Shown here: positions 50,356 to 62,013 of the stretch, piece after piece
Position numbering within the stretch: the first letter of the stretch is position 1
Layout: the number at the start of each line of letters is the position of its first letter
Source of the DNA: Casuarius casuarius
Taxonomy: Eukaryota; Chordata; Aves; Casuariiformes; Casuariidae
Direction of reading: 5' to 3'
NCBI GenBank assembly: GCA_003342895.1
Contig: PTFA01000279.1
Coordinates: 1,085,500-1,149,499, forward strand
DNA: 64,000 nucleotides
Program-made: the position numbers and the translations under genes
The notes under the pieces: generated by a model
The model's input: the letters and a program-made list of their open reading frames with translations, nothing else
Told to the model about the DNA's origin: nothing
The model's database searches: none

Positions 50356-51790
50356 TAATGAGAGCTTTTTCAAAATGCATTTAAAATCCTCACTTCCTGC
50401 AACTCACATGCCCCGCTGAGCTGTTATACACTGCACCATGGGCTGCAAAGGACCATATTTTCTTAAACAGTTGCGTTTTAACCTCTCCTGCAAGTGGTAC
50501 AAGCTCTGACATCCCCCTTCAAGCTCAGACTTTGGTAGAAAATCCTCATCTCCAAAGGACAAATAGCGTCTCTGAAGCTGTGAGGAGACTTCCTCATTCC
50601 TGTTAGATGACCAGCTGCAATAAAAACTATTGTATGCATACGGGTTGCCTGCATTTCTTTAGTGTTTCAAATAGATAGGAGTCAACTTCCAAGAGTGGGT
50701 CAAATGGGTGGTAGGTGCTGACTGTGCCATTCATTTCATTTTGGGTAAGCCTGAAGGTTAATAGTGCGAATGAGCGGTGACAGAGGCTTAGAGAGACAGT
50801 GCTGAGCTGGAGGAAGAAACAACTGTCGTGGGTTGGGCTCAGGTGCTCAGGTACCATCCTGCCACCCATGGCAAAGTGCCCTGGCACCACAGCTCCCTGA
50901 AGATTTCTACAGCAGGAGGAAGAGGAGAAGAGGTCCACCTGGACTCCCCTCAGCTCCTCAGCCTGGTTTGCAGTGAGGGGGACAATCATTGGAGCCAGGA
51001 GTGCCTCAGTCATTGGCACTGCTGATGCCAATGTGAGCACAACTCAGGTCTGAGCTGGGCCAGAGTATGGGCTGGGCTGGCTGATCCCCATGCAATAGCT
51101 GCTATGGCAGAGATGGGCCTTTCTCACTGCCTGCCCTGGTGCCACAGGTCCCCTGCCTACCCCAGAGCAGAGGCAGGGCCAGGCTCCTGGCTGGGGAAGC
51201 CAGCGGTGCTCCCAGGGAGTCTCGCTAAGGCAGATGCATGTGTTCAAACATGCCCAGAATGAGTTAACCATCAGGCTACACACCCCCTGTCTATAAAATC
51301 ACCCAGAGATCTCATTGGGGCTGTTTCCAGCCAAGCTCCTTTTCCTATGGCCACGGTTTGACAGCACTAAGTGCTGGCTGCAGCACCCAAAGGTGGTTCT
51401 GCCTCCTCGCTGCCCATCCAGCTGACGACAAACCCTGACTTCTGCTTTCCTCTTCCCTTTCCCTGCACAGTCGCACCATCATTCATGATGCCACAGAATG
51501 GAGAGTCNGGGGGAAGGGGGGGGGGGGGCGGGCAGGACCATCCTCTCCAGCAACAGCATGATCCAGGGTCAGCTGAGGCCTGAAGATAACTCATTTTCCA
51601 CCAGATGGTCACATTTGCAACCTCACATGGCCACACAGTACAGGGAAGACGGGACAGCAGGAGCCCTTGTTCTGCTGGTTGCTGCTCTCACATCTACCTG
51701 GAAGCACCCTCACATTGCACTGACCCCACAGATGGAGATGAGGCCTGTCCCTGGTGCCCCTCCAAAACCCTCATGTGCAGGTCCCTGAAG

Positions 51791-51850
51791 TTTCACCCCT
51801 GAGGTCAGAAGGGGTGAAAGAAGCTCCAAGAAAAAGAAAGAAGCTCCAAG
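51791..51850. repeat. Hairpin followed by a tandem duplication
   Basis: TTTCACCCCT (51791-51800) and AGGGGTGAAA (51810-51819) form a perfect inverted repeat with a 9-base loop. The second arm overlaps a 20-base-period direct repeat of GAAAGAAGCTCCAAG (51816 and 51836). Confidence 0.9.
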
Positions 51851-54800
51851 GAGGGGAGCTGGGCTGAGGCAGCAGCCAACCCACTGCCACAGCGAGATGG
51901 AGAGCTTCAGCCTCGTGGGGGTGGGGGATGACTCCAACCAACGCCACGGCCAAAAGAAAGCCTTCTCCTCCTTGGGGTAACATCTGTAAGCAGGGAGCTG
52001 GGTGCCAGGGGGCTCCAGCTTGCCTGGGACAGGCACTGGGGCTGGATGCTGGGCAGGTGCTGTGCCCAGGCCTTGCACATCTTCCCTGCGGTGCAGCGGG
52101 GAGGCAGCAGCTCAGGCCTTCGGGCAGGGTTACCTTTGTCATGCAAGGTAAGCCTGGGTAATTGCTTTCAGAATGACTTCACCAACGTTTTGGCACCAGG
52201 GTTTTTATCGCCACTGCCTTTCTTTTACGATGTTTACCAGATAAAATGTGCCTTTCAGTGGCTCTGGCTGCAACAGATTCCCAATAATACTGCTGTGATA
52301 TCTGCCTCTCTTTCTGTCCTGGACAAGGTTCTGCGAAATTGCCACCAATATAATTATAAAGTNCTGTTTTTACATCGTTCTCTTGCTACCACACTGCTAG
52401 ACTTTGGCCAGAGCCTGCATTTCGACCTCCCGTCCTCGCTCCCAGGGAGCACGTTCAGGAGGGAGCTGGGCAATAGCTCCCGAGGCCAGACCCTTGCTTC
52501 AGCACTGAGGGCACAGGGAAGAGCAAGAAGGAGCAAAGCAGGGCAAGATGGAGGGTTGGCACCAAGCCCTGGGGCACATCAAGCACCTCCACCGCTCCGT
52601 TGGTCCCAGGAGGGACAGGGGAGGCTCCAGAGCAGCAAAGCGGCTCAGGGCACACATGCTGGGGTGGGAAACTGCCGCAGGACAGCCCCCAGGTGCCCTC
52701 CGCCTGGGGTGAAGCAAGGCCACTGCAGAGGCACCGTGCTGGGAGTCCACACCTTAGTTTGCCTGGAGGTAACCTGCTGGTANGGCCAGCCCCCGGGGCT
52801 TGCTGGCTAACGTGTAACCAGACATCGTCGGGCTATAAAGCTGGCAAGGATTTCACACTGGCTTTCCAGGGTTTCTGCCCTCCCTGCTTGAAGGAGGAAG
52901 TGCGCAGGCAAATTAAAATCAAAAGTAACTGTTTTACAAGCTGATCTACAAAGGAAAGGAACGGTTTGGAAATGTGTGCTTTTTGCTCTTTCAAGAGAAT
53001 AAAAAAAAGGCTTCCTCTCCCCCCCTTCTTTTCTCTTTTTTTCGTTGCTGGAATTTCGGGAGTATTAGACTTGCTTCCCTTACGTTTCCTTGGAAGATTT
53101 GTTGGAGGCCCTGTAGCTTGTCCACATGGGACATGCAGCAAAATTCATCTGAATTGGTTGTGAGAGTAGATCAGAGGCTCATGAAGCCCCTGTATGAATA
53201 ATAATAAATAAATTATGGTGGCATTCATTTAATACATGCTGGCAGCAAATACAACTAACCCAAGTTAAGAATACTCCCGACCGTTTGGAGAGGAGGCTGA
53301 TGCAGTCGAAATAATGTCTTTTAAATACCTGCATTTCATTCATTCGAATTATTTTTCATGCCTCTTCACATGCAGAAGCCCTCAGCTACCCTGCCTCTTA
53401 ACTTCACAGGAGGGACACAAACACTTTAACACATTTACATTTTTTTCTCAAGTTTTTGAATTAACAAAATATTGACAATGCCACCTCCTAGCAAATCTGG
53501 AAGGAAAATTTTACTGTCTTGTGAGATGGGTTTTGTTTGAATGATATTTACTGTGCCATAATCTGACAGGTCTGCAACTGCATGGGGGAGCAGGGGGGAT
53601 AAATGATTATTTCTTTTTAAGTGGAAAAGGTTTTGTTGTGAGAAAAAAATACCTAATGGCAGCAATTATCTTTTTGCTACTGTTATTTGTACTCACACTC
53701 TGATAAGAAAAAAATCAGTGATGATAACAGTAGGAACGGCATGCTCCTCTCCTTGATAGTTTCCTCTTTTTGTTCCACTTCGTATCCTGAGACTTTGTGC
53801 AGACTGTACACACGGACAGACACGGATGCGCACCGCCAGACACGCAGCTCCCCCGGTGGCATCTGGCGAGGTGTGTGACGGCCGCCCCGTGCCCACGTGC
53901 TGCTCTCTGCTGGGAACCCTGCTGGGAGCAGCTGGGCTCAGCTCGGCTCTCTGGGGCAAACTCTTAACGAAAGTGCTATGAATCTTCGATTGCTTCATGG
54001 AACATTTGGGGTTTTTTCTTTTCATTTTTCTGGATCATGTAGTAAAGTCTTGCTGCAGCAGTGGAGCGCTCTGGGTGTATATAAGCTCACTGGCACAAAC
54101 ATGCGCACATGCCCACCNGCCTTGCAAGCAGCAAGATTGACCCCACCAAGAGGAAAGCACAGCTAGGCATCCGCGGCCTTAGAAAACCCTGCAGAACCCT
54201 TCCATAAGCTTTGTGAAAACACATCCATAGGATTTTTGCTTGAGGTTTTGTTTGTTTGCTCGCTTCTGGTTTGATACAAGATATTTCTTCCTTGCGTTAC
54301 ACAGGAGAAGTGAAATAAAGGCAGGGGGTTCAGACCGTGAACCATAAATGGAAACTGATTCAGTTCAAATGTTATACCCATCCCCTGTCATAGTTTGCAG
54401 GGTTTTCCTTAGGCTTTATAGCTACGGATGGCCTTCTAAAGCAAACGACAACAGAGCGGCCAGTTGTGTGGATTCTCTGGTGGCTGATATAAGGTTGAGC
54501 TCGTACTGCCACCCCTCTCTTTCATGTGTTGCTACTTTGAGCTCTCATTTCTAGATAAGCACCCATTTACACAAAGCCTATCAAGAACTCCTCCATGTCT
54601 GTCAAATGATTGGAACAGGCAAATAAATAGGGAAGACTTACTGACAGAGATTGCTAGAAAGGATAAGGCTTATTAAGGAGACTGACAAGCATCTGTGTAG
54701 AGCACAAAGGGAAGGGAGGGGGAGAATAAAGGATAGTGCTTGCATAAGCTTCATTTTCTTAGGACACTAGGCTAAAAATGTCGCTTCGGCATTGACTTCA

Positions 54801-56259
54801 GATGGATTAACCAAGGTAACTCTAGAGATCTGAGCTGTTTGCCCAGGAGATAAATGGCCTTTATTTAGCTTTTTTTACAGTCCTCACCACATGTGAGTAA
54901 ACCCCTTACTGACTGATTCTCGATGCCTTCTCCATGAGATGCCCCAGATTACTATGCCCAAGTTAGCGTAGGCGGAGCCAAGACACAGGAAAGAGGACAT
55001 CAAAGAAAGATATGGACACAGCATGCTGGGAACCAGCTATTAGCAGCCAAAGTGTTTATTTGAGGAAACCTCATATGCAGAGAAACCAGCAGTGCCAGCA
55101 AAAAAAGAAATAAATAAAAGCCCTCTTGAGCTACATATTCCTCAGCACAAGCTCAACCTTTGTCTCACTCTCTTGTTTGAGAGCATCAGCAACGTCGTTT
55201 GTCTCCTTGCAAGAAGTTTCCTTCACTTTGCCAGCTGTCACACACTCCACCGGCTTCACAGGTCCTGCAAGATGTCTTTGCAACAGGCCTTGGGCAGTTA
55301 AGTCTGTATTCATAGTGAGAAACTCTAAAATCTCACCCTCTCTTGTCCTTCTGTCAATTTCCAGGTCAAAGGCTTTCACTGGCAGTATCACCACTGGGTA
55401 TTCCTACCTCCCTCCTACATCACTTCCATGTCCCTCGCTCTGCCACACCCCTTTGGCTGTGCCAAGCTGCAAATACGATTCAGCTAGAAAACAGTTTCTC
55501 AAAGGAGACTGGGCTTTTCCCCATTGTTTTCACAGGATTTTAAGCCAGAACCAGTTGCTAATCTGGTCCACAGCTCAATTTCCCACTGGGTCACCTCCCA
55601 GCATCAGCATGGCAAAGGGACAACCATCCAAAGCAGGAGGAGAGCAGGACCATGGCAGGCTGAACAGCAGGAGGGTGAGCACTCCAGCAAGCCCTAGCTG
55701 TAGGGAGGAAAGGGAAGAAAATGGTAACACCTTAGGCCAGAACTGTTAGGGAAAATAGTCCCTGTTGTGAAACCGCAGCCTGAACGTTTACTATAGACCT
55801 GGGATTTCAGCNCCTCAGGCGGCTAATCCCAGGCTTGGGAAAAGGCGCCCAGCTTCCAGCTGGTGTAAACTGTGTCCTTCCCTGGCTGCCAAGGGTGCTC
55901 TGCTGGCTCACATCTGCTGTGCATCTGGCTCGCCCCTGCTCTTGGCACTCCAGTGGCCTTGGCTATGGTACAAGCACTTATGCATAAATCTTAACAATAG
56001 TCAATACACCAGTGTGAGCAAAACTATTCTGCTAAATTGAATTGTTATCATTCCCACTAATTTCACCTTTCATTTTAATCACATTTGTTCAGCAGACAGA
56101 TAAAGATAATTACAATGAAGAGGGACTGGCTTCACACATTAGGCATTCCTCTTTTGCTAAAGACTGGTCTGGGGACATGACCCACTCATCTACTTGCAGT
56201 AACTGTTTCCATTAATGTTACCAAAGCTCCTGTATTCCACCCTTTCCTAGAAAATATTT

Positions 56260-56830
56260 GGATGCATTTCAAAATCCCCTTCTACCTGGAAACATCTGAG
56301 CTTGTGCTTGAAATAGGGACTGTGGTACCCATGAGGCTGAAAGTCCTTCTTGCCTGCCAGCAACCAGTAGCACATGCTTGGAGAAANAGTACAGGAAGGA
56401 ATCAGGAATAAGACTGTACCTCTCACAACAGACCTCCCACCTTCCAGTTAATTTGTGGTTTAAGGAATTCATGAGGCAAAAGCAGCATCCAGATATCAAT
56501 GGTGCTCCATGAATTTGTCCAATTCCTGCCTCAATCTGTAGATAAGTTTAGCCTCTGCACTATCTGGGGCAATGAATTTGACAAATAACTTGCTCATGGT
56601 GTGGAAAAACATACTTCTTTTTGCTTGATTTAAGCTTCCTAGCTGAAGCTGGTTCCCGCTGTATCATGGCAAATTGTGAATGATTGTTCCCTCACATCCG
56701 TCAGGATTTTATAGACCTCGTGGTATATCCCACCTCCCCACTAGACATCCTTTGGCTTGATACATTCACAAGAGCCACCAAAATGGCTCTTCTGCACCTC
56801 TGACTTGCTTACTTGTATCATAAAGTAGCA
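56260..56830 (-). mobile_element. Ancient CR1-family LINE 3' fragment
   Basis: On plus it reads as the reverse complement of the amniote CR1 3' region. It has the ccatgaatttgtccaattcc block, a ctggggcaatgaatttgac block, then ggaaaaacatacttctttt, and gattttatagacctcgtgg followed by tatatccc. The order matches the known element. It is 5' truncated, inactive and strongly diverged. Confidence 0.75.
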
Positions 56831-58901
56831 GATAGTGACTGTTCCTCACTTTGGGGGATTCTGACCTGAACCTCTGAATGCTCCATCGTGGCCTGGAGGA
56901 GCTTTGCTTTTAAGTGTTACTGGGTAAAAATGCTCTGAAAAAAGAAGTCCCAAGTCTCCCAGACCGAGCATCCAAACATGGTGGACCAAAGTCGTTTGTG
57001 ATAACCATCTCTTGCTCTCACACAGGAGCACTGGGAACATACATTTTTCTCTGCCTGTAAAGCACTCTGATGCTCTAGTGAGGAAGTGCCAGTGAAAAGC
57101 CCACAGGGAGAGGAATAATGCTGTCTTCAGAGCACAAAAACTGCCAAACATGAGGCCTACGGCCACACACTGAACAATGAGAAGAAACCAAACAACTGAA
57201 GAGCTGCTTTCTCCAGCTGTTTGTCCTGTGCAATTTGGGTTTTCTGGGCAAGGAAAGTGCAGAACTGGAGGTCTTCATGCAATAAAAGCAAAAGATCTTT
57301 CTTGAATTCGGAAGAAATCTCCTTTTGTTTGTTTTTCAGAGCTGCAACCGCACTGGAAATGCAAGCACACTCCAGAAGAAAGCCCCAGAAAACGTCCCCT
57401 CCTGAAAGACAGAGGCATCAGACCAGCTGGCCATGCTCCCTTCTTCGGTGGACTCTCCACATTAGCAGTGTTAATGGGGCAAATACCCTTTTTTTAGCAG
57501 CCCACAACACCATTTCTGGTCAGAAAAGAGAAAGTGTCCCACCATGGTACAATGACAATTCTCCTGTAAAAACTCAACTCACCGCGTTTGTCAAGACTCA
57601 CTGTCGATTTAGTAAGGGTTTGGTTAAATGAGCACTGGCTGCAGTAGCTACAGGACATCATTTCTGCTGTCATCCTTCGATCATGACTGATGGGCAAATG
57701 TGTCACACCTCAGCTTAGCTGGCAGCTTAGCACCATCCTGCCTTGCAGGGTGTCATGCAAGAGAGGCAATCGAGGCCCTGGCTCTCCTTCAGCCAGCTGG
57801 AGCTGGTTGTGACACTCAGGCAACTGCTGCTCACTTCTGAGAGGCAATTCTGCATCCAAAACAATCAGAGGGATTTTAGCTAGAAACACTGGATGGAAAA
57901 CCGTGGAGCTCCAGGAACTGATTCATGCACGGATCAGACCTCAGCCTCTGCAAGGAGGTGGCAATGACTGTCAGAGGTGCAGGGCAGACAGGCCAGGACA
58001 ACAGCGACTTCAGCTGGCTTCATCTCATCCCATGGCCACAGGCATGCCAGAGGCCTGCCGGTGTCCTCTCCTGTCCCACCTGCTCTGGGGACAGAGTCTT
58101 CCAGCATGGGAACAGGGCTGTTAGTGGTGGAGGCACACAAAAATGCTGCAGCTCAACTGCCAGAGCACCCAGCAGAGGTTCAGGAGAGCAAGATTGTTTC
58201 AAGGCCGGAGAGGACCTTGGGACTGTCCCAGCCAGGGTGGGGGACCTCGTGGCCAAGCAGTGTCCCTTGGAGGACAGGTAGGGGACACCAAGGAGCAGCA
58301 GCCAAAGGGGGATAAAACACAGAAGGGTTTCCTGAATGCCTGGTGGAACCGACCCAGAGGCTGGAAGACGAAGGGATGGAGCCTGCATGGAGGAGAGCCC
58401 CAGTGCAGCTCACGTTAGCGGGGGGAAAGGCCCGAGGCGTGTTTTGGAGGATGCTGCTGGGTGCCAGGGTGAGGCCGAGCACGTGCACACTGCCGCCGAC
58501 GCCACGGGCCGCACTGGCCATCCCTGTCAGGGAGGCTGGCAGCAGCCACGACCATGCCCACACGCTGACCCCGCCGGCCCCCCGGCTAAGCCTCGCAGGG
58601 CCTTGCCCGCCGCCCAGACCCCGCAGGGCGCCCTCTGCGCCGAGGACCTCGGCCCCAGTCCCTCTCCGCCTCTCTCTGCGGGCGGCAGGCCCCGCTTCGC
58701 CAATCCCTAGCCACCGATCGGCCTTCTGTTGCTCTCGCCTGGGAGGCGGCGGCTCGATGCGCTCCGCACGCGGCTGGCGGGGCGTGCCTGCCTCCCCCCC
58801 TCCCCGCCCGTCCCGTCCNGTCCCCTCAGCGGCGAGGCGGCGGCTCCGGCACGCACTGGCAACGGCTGCCCGCGCGCCACGGGCCGGGGGACGCGGCGGC
58901 G

Positions 58902-58997
58902 ATGTCAAGGGGCTCCCGGGTGGTGCTGGCCATCTCCGTGGTGCTCTCGGCCGTCACCGTGACCGCTGTGCACGTCCAGCAGCAGCGGGAGAGGGAG
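58902..58997 (+). CDS. PET117: PET117 cytochrome c oxidase chaperone, exon 1 (partial gene)
   Basis: Encodes 32 residues, MSRGSRVVLAISVVLSAVTV followed by TAVHVQQQRERE, then a GTGAGT donor in phase 0. It is closely similar to the human PET117 N-terminus (MSRSSKVVLGLSVLLTAATV). Residues 7-25 form the single hydrophobic segment that doubles as mitochondrial targeting and membrane anchor. Known role: assembly of complex IV in the inner membrane or matrix, with COX15. The rest of the protein (about 48 residues in human, containing an RDIERQ-type block) is not found between 58998 and 64000, so exon 2 should lie to the right of the window. Gene order (OVOL2 next door) supports the call. Confidence 0.92.
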
Positions 58998-59184
58998 GTG
59001 AGTGGCGCGCGCGCCACGGCCCCGCTGCGGCGGGGGGAGGGGGGGAAGAGGGGGAGGTGAGCGGCGGCCCCGCCCCTGCCAACCTCCGCCAACGGCCCCT
59101 TCCCCCGACACGCCCACCGCCGCAGCCGGCGCCTCCCCCTCGGGCTGACGCCCGCCTGCCCCGCCCCTCAGCGGGGGCACGCCT

Positions 59185-59369
59185 GAGCCCCGCCCCCAGG
59201 GGACTCATAGCCCCGCCCCTTTCCCGTGACCTGACCTGAGATCTCAGGCCAGAGCCCCGCCCCTTGGCTGGAGCCCCGCCCCAGGTGCTCATAGCCCCGC
59301 CCCTCTCCCGTGACCTGACCCAAGGTCTCAGGCCAGAGCCCCGCCCCTCCGCTGGAGCCCCGCCCCCTG
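59185..59369 (+). repeat. 84-base tandem repeat carrying GC boxes
   Basis: Two copies start at CATAGCCCCGCCCC (59206 and 59290), preceded by a partial unit from 59185. Each full unit contains three CCCCGCCC boxes and a CCCGTGACCTGACC segment. The copies are highly similar, with a few substitutions. Confidence 0.9.
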
Positions 59370-61890
59370 GATCCTCCCCATGGCCTGCCCTGGTCCTTGC
59401 CTACTGCTTGCTTTGCCCCGGCTTCTCTGCCTGCCTGGCCCTGGGCCCTGCCTCCTACTACATCTTGTGCCTCTGACCCTGGGGTGCCCTTCCCCTGCCC
59501 CTCAGGTGAAGACAGGCCCCTCTCAGGCCCGGCAGAGTCCTGTGCTCCAGCTGGAGCCAGGCCCTGCTAAAGGGCAAATGGCACTGTTCTGCACCACGCA
59601 GCCTGCCCTGCTCTTGTTGGCTTGTTCTGGCAGGACGGGCAGAATGAAGGCGAACAAAAATACCATATAGTAATTAAATTACTTACAAAAGTCACATAAT
59701 TCCTGGCAGACATCCTGTGTGCAAGAGGGCCCCCAGACAACAGGCCAGGTGATGGTGAGTTCACATACAAAGAAATCCTGTCCAGAACTAAAAGTCCTAT
59801 GACTGCAGAAGGGATAGGTTGCGTGTGGCAGAAGTTTGGGAAATGACTTCACGCATTCTGATCCTGCTGAAGAGCCCAATAAGTATCAATATGAGGGAGC
59901 ACATCTGATTTTTTTCCCCCTCAGTACTTAAAAAAAATTTAGAAAATACACATGAAAAAGCTGCTGTTTAATTACTATTATTAAAGGTCTGAAGTACTCA
60001 GAAGTTACAAAATGTCAGANTTCAGGTTGCTATCCCTATCCCAGCTCAGCTGCCTGTTGCTTGGGCTTTATGATACACTCCTTAAATACAGGATCAAACA
60101 CCATTTTTTCCCCTCAAGACATTGTCTCTGTCAGTGCTTGAGAGTGATGAAGTTTGGAGGATGAGCCTCATCTGTGTAAGAAAAGAGGCAGTTTAATTTG
60201 CTACAGAAGCTGAAAAACATATACTGAATGGAGCAGGCACTAACAAGACAGGAAAGGTTGGTCTCTTATTTGGACTGGTGGATGGGATAACAGCTCCACA
60301 TCTGCTGGACCTGACGTATATGCTGGGTAAATCCCTTAAACTCAAATTTTTGCTGGTGATTGCTAGTTAATTTAGTGTACCTGCCTTGAGCCACCAAGGC
60401 TCTGGCAGGAACATGTGCTAAATGTTCATGAACGACAGCTGAAATAAATGGGAGCTGTACTTCAAACACATGGTGTGCCACAGGACACTTGAATGCTCTT
60501 TAAAAAATCCCCCCTTGCTGTTTTAGTGAGACAACTAAAATTAAGGGATGTTTTTGACCTTAATCTTTCTTTGGTTAGTATCACTCCTTCATCTCATGGA
60601 GGGATTCTGAAAATAAATTCGCGTTTACAAAACATTCATATTCTGTAGAGGTAACGGACATAGAAAAGTCCACAAGGAAATAAGTAACACTACCATNGGA
60701 GCAGGATCTGTGTGTCATGAAGTAAATAACACCTCAGGCAATAGGCTGAACACAGGATGTGAAACTAAATACTGAATACCTGATCAGGATCCATTCTGAG
60801 CACTGCACGAGATACCAGTCCCATGGCAAAAACAGTATGGGTAAAACTGGATTGTACCTCATATGCAAAAAATTAAGGGCACAAAAGCAACTCCAGANTG
60901 GGGGATTGTGAGCTTTTAACTTGGAAGCTTTGCATTCTCCCAGGGTGTTAAAAAATCTTTCTCTAAAAAAAGGAGTGGTCAATCAGCAAATTAATTCATA
61001 TGGTTAATGCCCTCAGGTTGGTTTATATATCTCTGTTAGTATCAGGAGGAAAATAGGGACTTACTGCCCTTTTGCCTTATGTTCCCATTGCTCTCTGCTG
61101 TAGTTGTTCCAGCAGGCTTCCAAGCAGAACAAAAAGCTTCCCTTCTCAATCTAGTTTGTTGGAGCTTTGAAAAGCCTTATTCAGCGATGGTTTTCCTAAT
61201 ACACTGAGCTCTGCTTCGTTTGCAAAATAGTGTTAAATAGCTTTGGTTGTTACACTGGAGATCGCTTCTGCAACCTTCTGCCTGAGGAAATTCTATATTT
61301 TCCAAATGCTGGATAACTTATGCACAATGATGGGTGGCTTTCACTCCCATGGCTGGGAGTAATAACTGCTGTGGAGGGTATCAGTGTCACTGCTGTCAAG
61401 CTGCTGACAGACAATTTTGCTGGGTTTCCTAGGGATGGAGGGGGTCAAAGAAACAAGTTGATCAGTGGAAAAACCTTTTTGGAGTTTCTGGGGGACAGAT
61501 CCAGTGTCCTCATTTTTTTTTTAAACAGATCGCTGAAAATTTTGTCCCTTTCTGCACACAAAATTTAACCTGTTATTTTCTCTACATCCTAACACAGCCT
61601 CTGTGAACTCTGGGAAGGGAAAAGGGCTTTCAGGGCTGCAAGAAAGCTACCATACCATGTGCAAGAGAGGATGCGGGGATCTATTTTCCCTCCTGACAAC
61701 CCCCTCTACTCTCAATATGTATATCCAACACATGACTTCAGAGGTGGCTGACCTGTACATATGGGGATGGCTTAGCAAAACAGTTCTTCAGAATTATGAA
61801 GGATACCCCGAAAAACTGAGTTTGACACATTACATGTTTATGTTACAGGGGTATTAGGATTAGTCAGGATGCTGCTGCAGCAGCAAAGCC

Positions 61891-62013
61891 CAATCACTTG
61901 ATTCTGTGCAATCACTTGGTTCTGCGCAATCAGTTAAACTTTAAATCACTATTCAGAATCAATAGGGCTCAAAGCTTATCTTATTATTAATAGGCCTCAA
62001 AGCTTATCTTTTA
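61891..62013 (+). repeat. Two short tandem duplications
   Basis: An 18-base unit, CAATCACTTGATTCTGTG, is repeated at 61909 with three changes, followed by a partial third copy. A 28-base unit starting AATAGGGCTCAAAGCTTATC (61961) is repeated from 61989. Confidence 0.9.

Larger units (their letters stand above)
42346..58400. other. OVOL2-PET117 intergenic interval
   Basis: About 16 kb with no gene that I can support. Many overlapping open frames (up to 254 codons at 52046-52810) sit in GC-richer DNA, overlap on both strands and show no family motif. Contents recognised: CR1-like fragments at about 50200-50355 and 56260-56830, a mirrored MEF2-like pair (46071-46111), a hairpin plus tandem repeat (51791-51850), a G-rich run near 51517-51529, and AT-rich blocks near 45120-45300, 53180-53350 and 55980-56110. 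Confidence 0.6.
58400..59400. promoter_or_regulatory. PET117: PET117 CpG-island promoter
   Basis: CpG-dense block around PET117 exon 1. Several CCCCGCCC GC boxes lie downstream of the exon, many within a tandem repeat (59185-59369). There is no clear TATA box. Confidence 0.75.

Noticed and set aside
52046..52810. 254-codon plus-strand open frame
   Set aside because: The longest frame in the window, but it lies in GC-rich DNA, contains ambiguous bases, overlaps several open frames on the other strand, and shows no domain or family similarity.
55126..55749. 207-codon plus-strand frame
   Set aside because: Overlaps another plus frame and a minus frame, has no domain, and lies in intergenic DNA without promoter or splice signals.
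58180..59239. 242- and 298-codon frames overlapping PET117 exon 1
   Set aside because: GC-driven frames on both strands; the true PET117 exon is read in a different frame.
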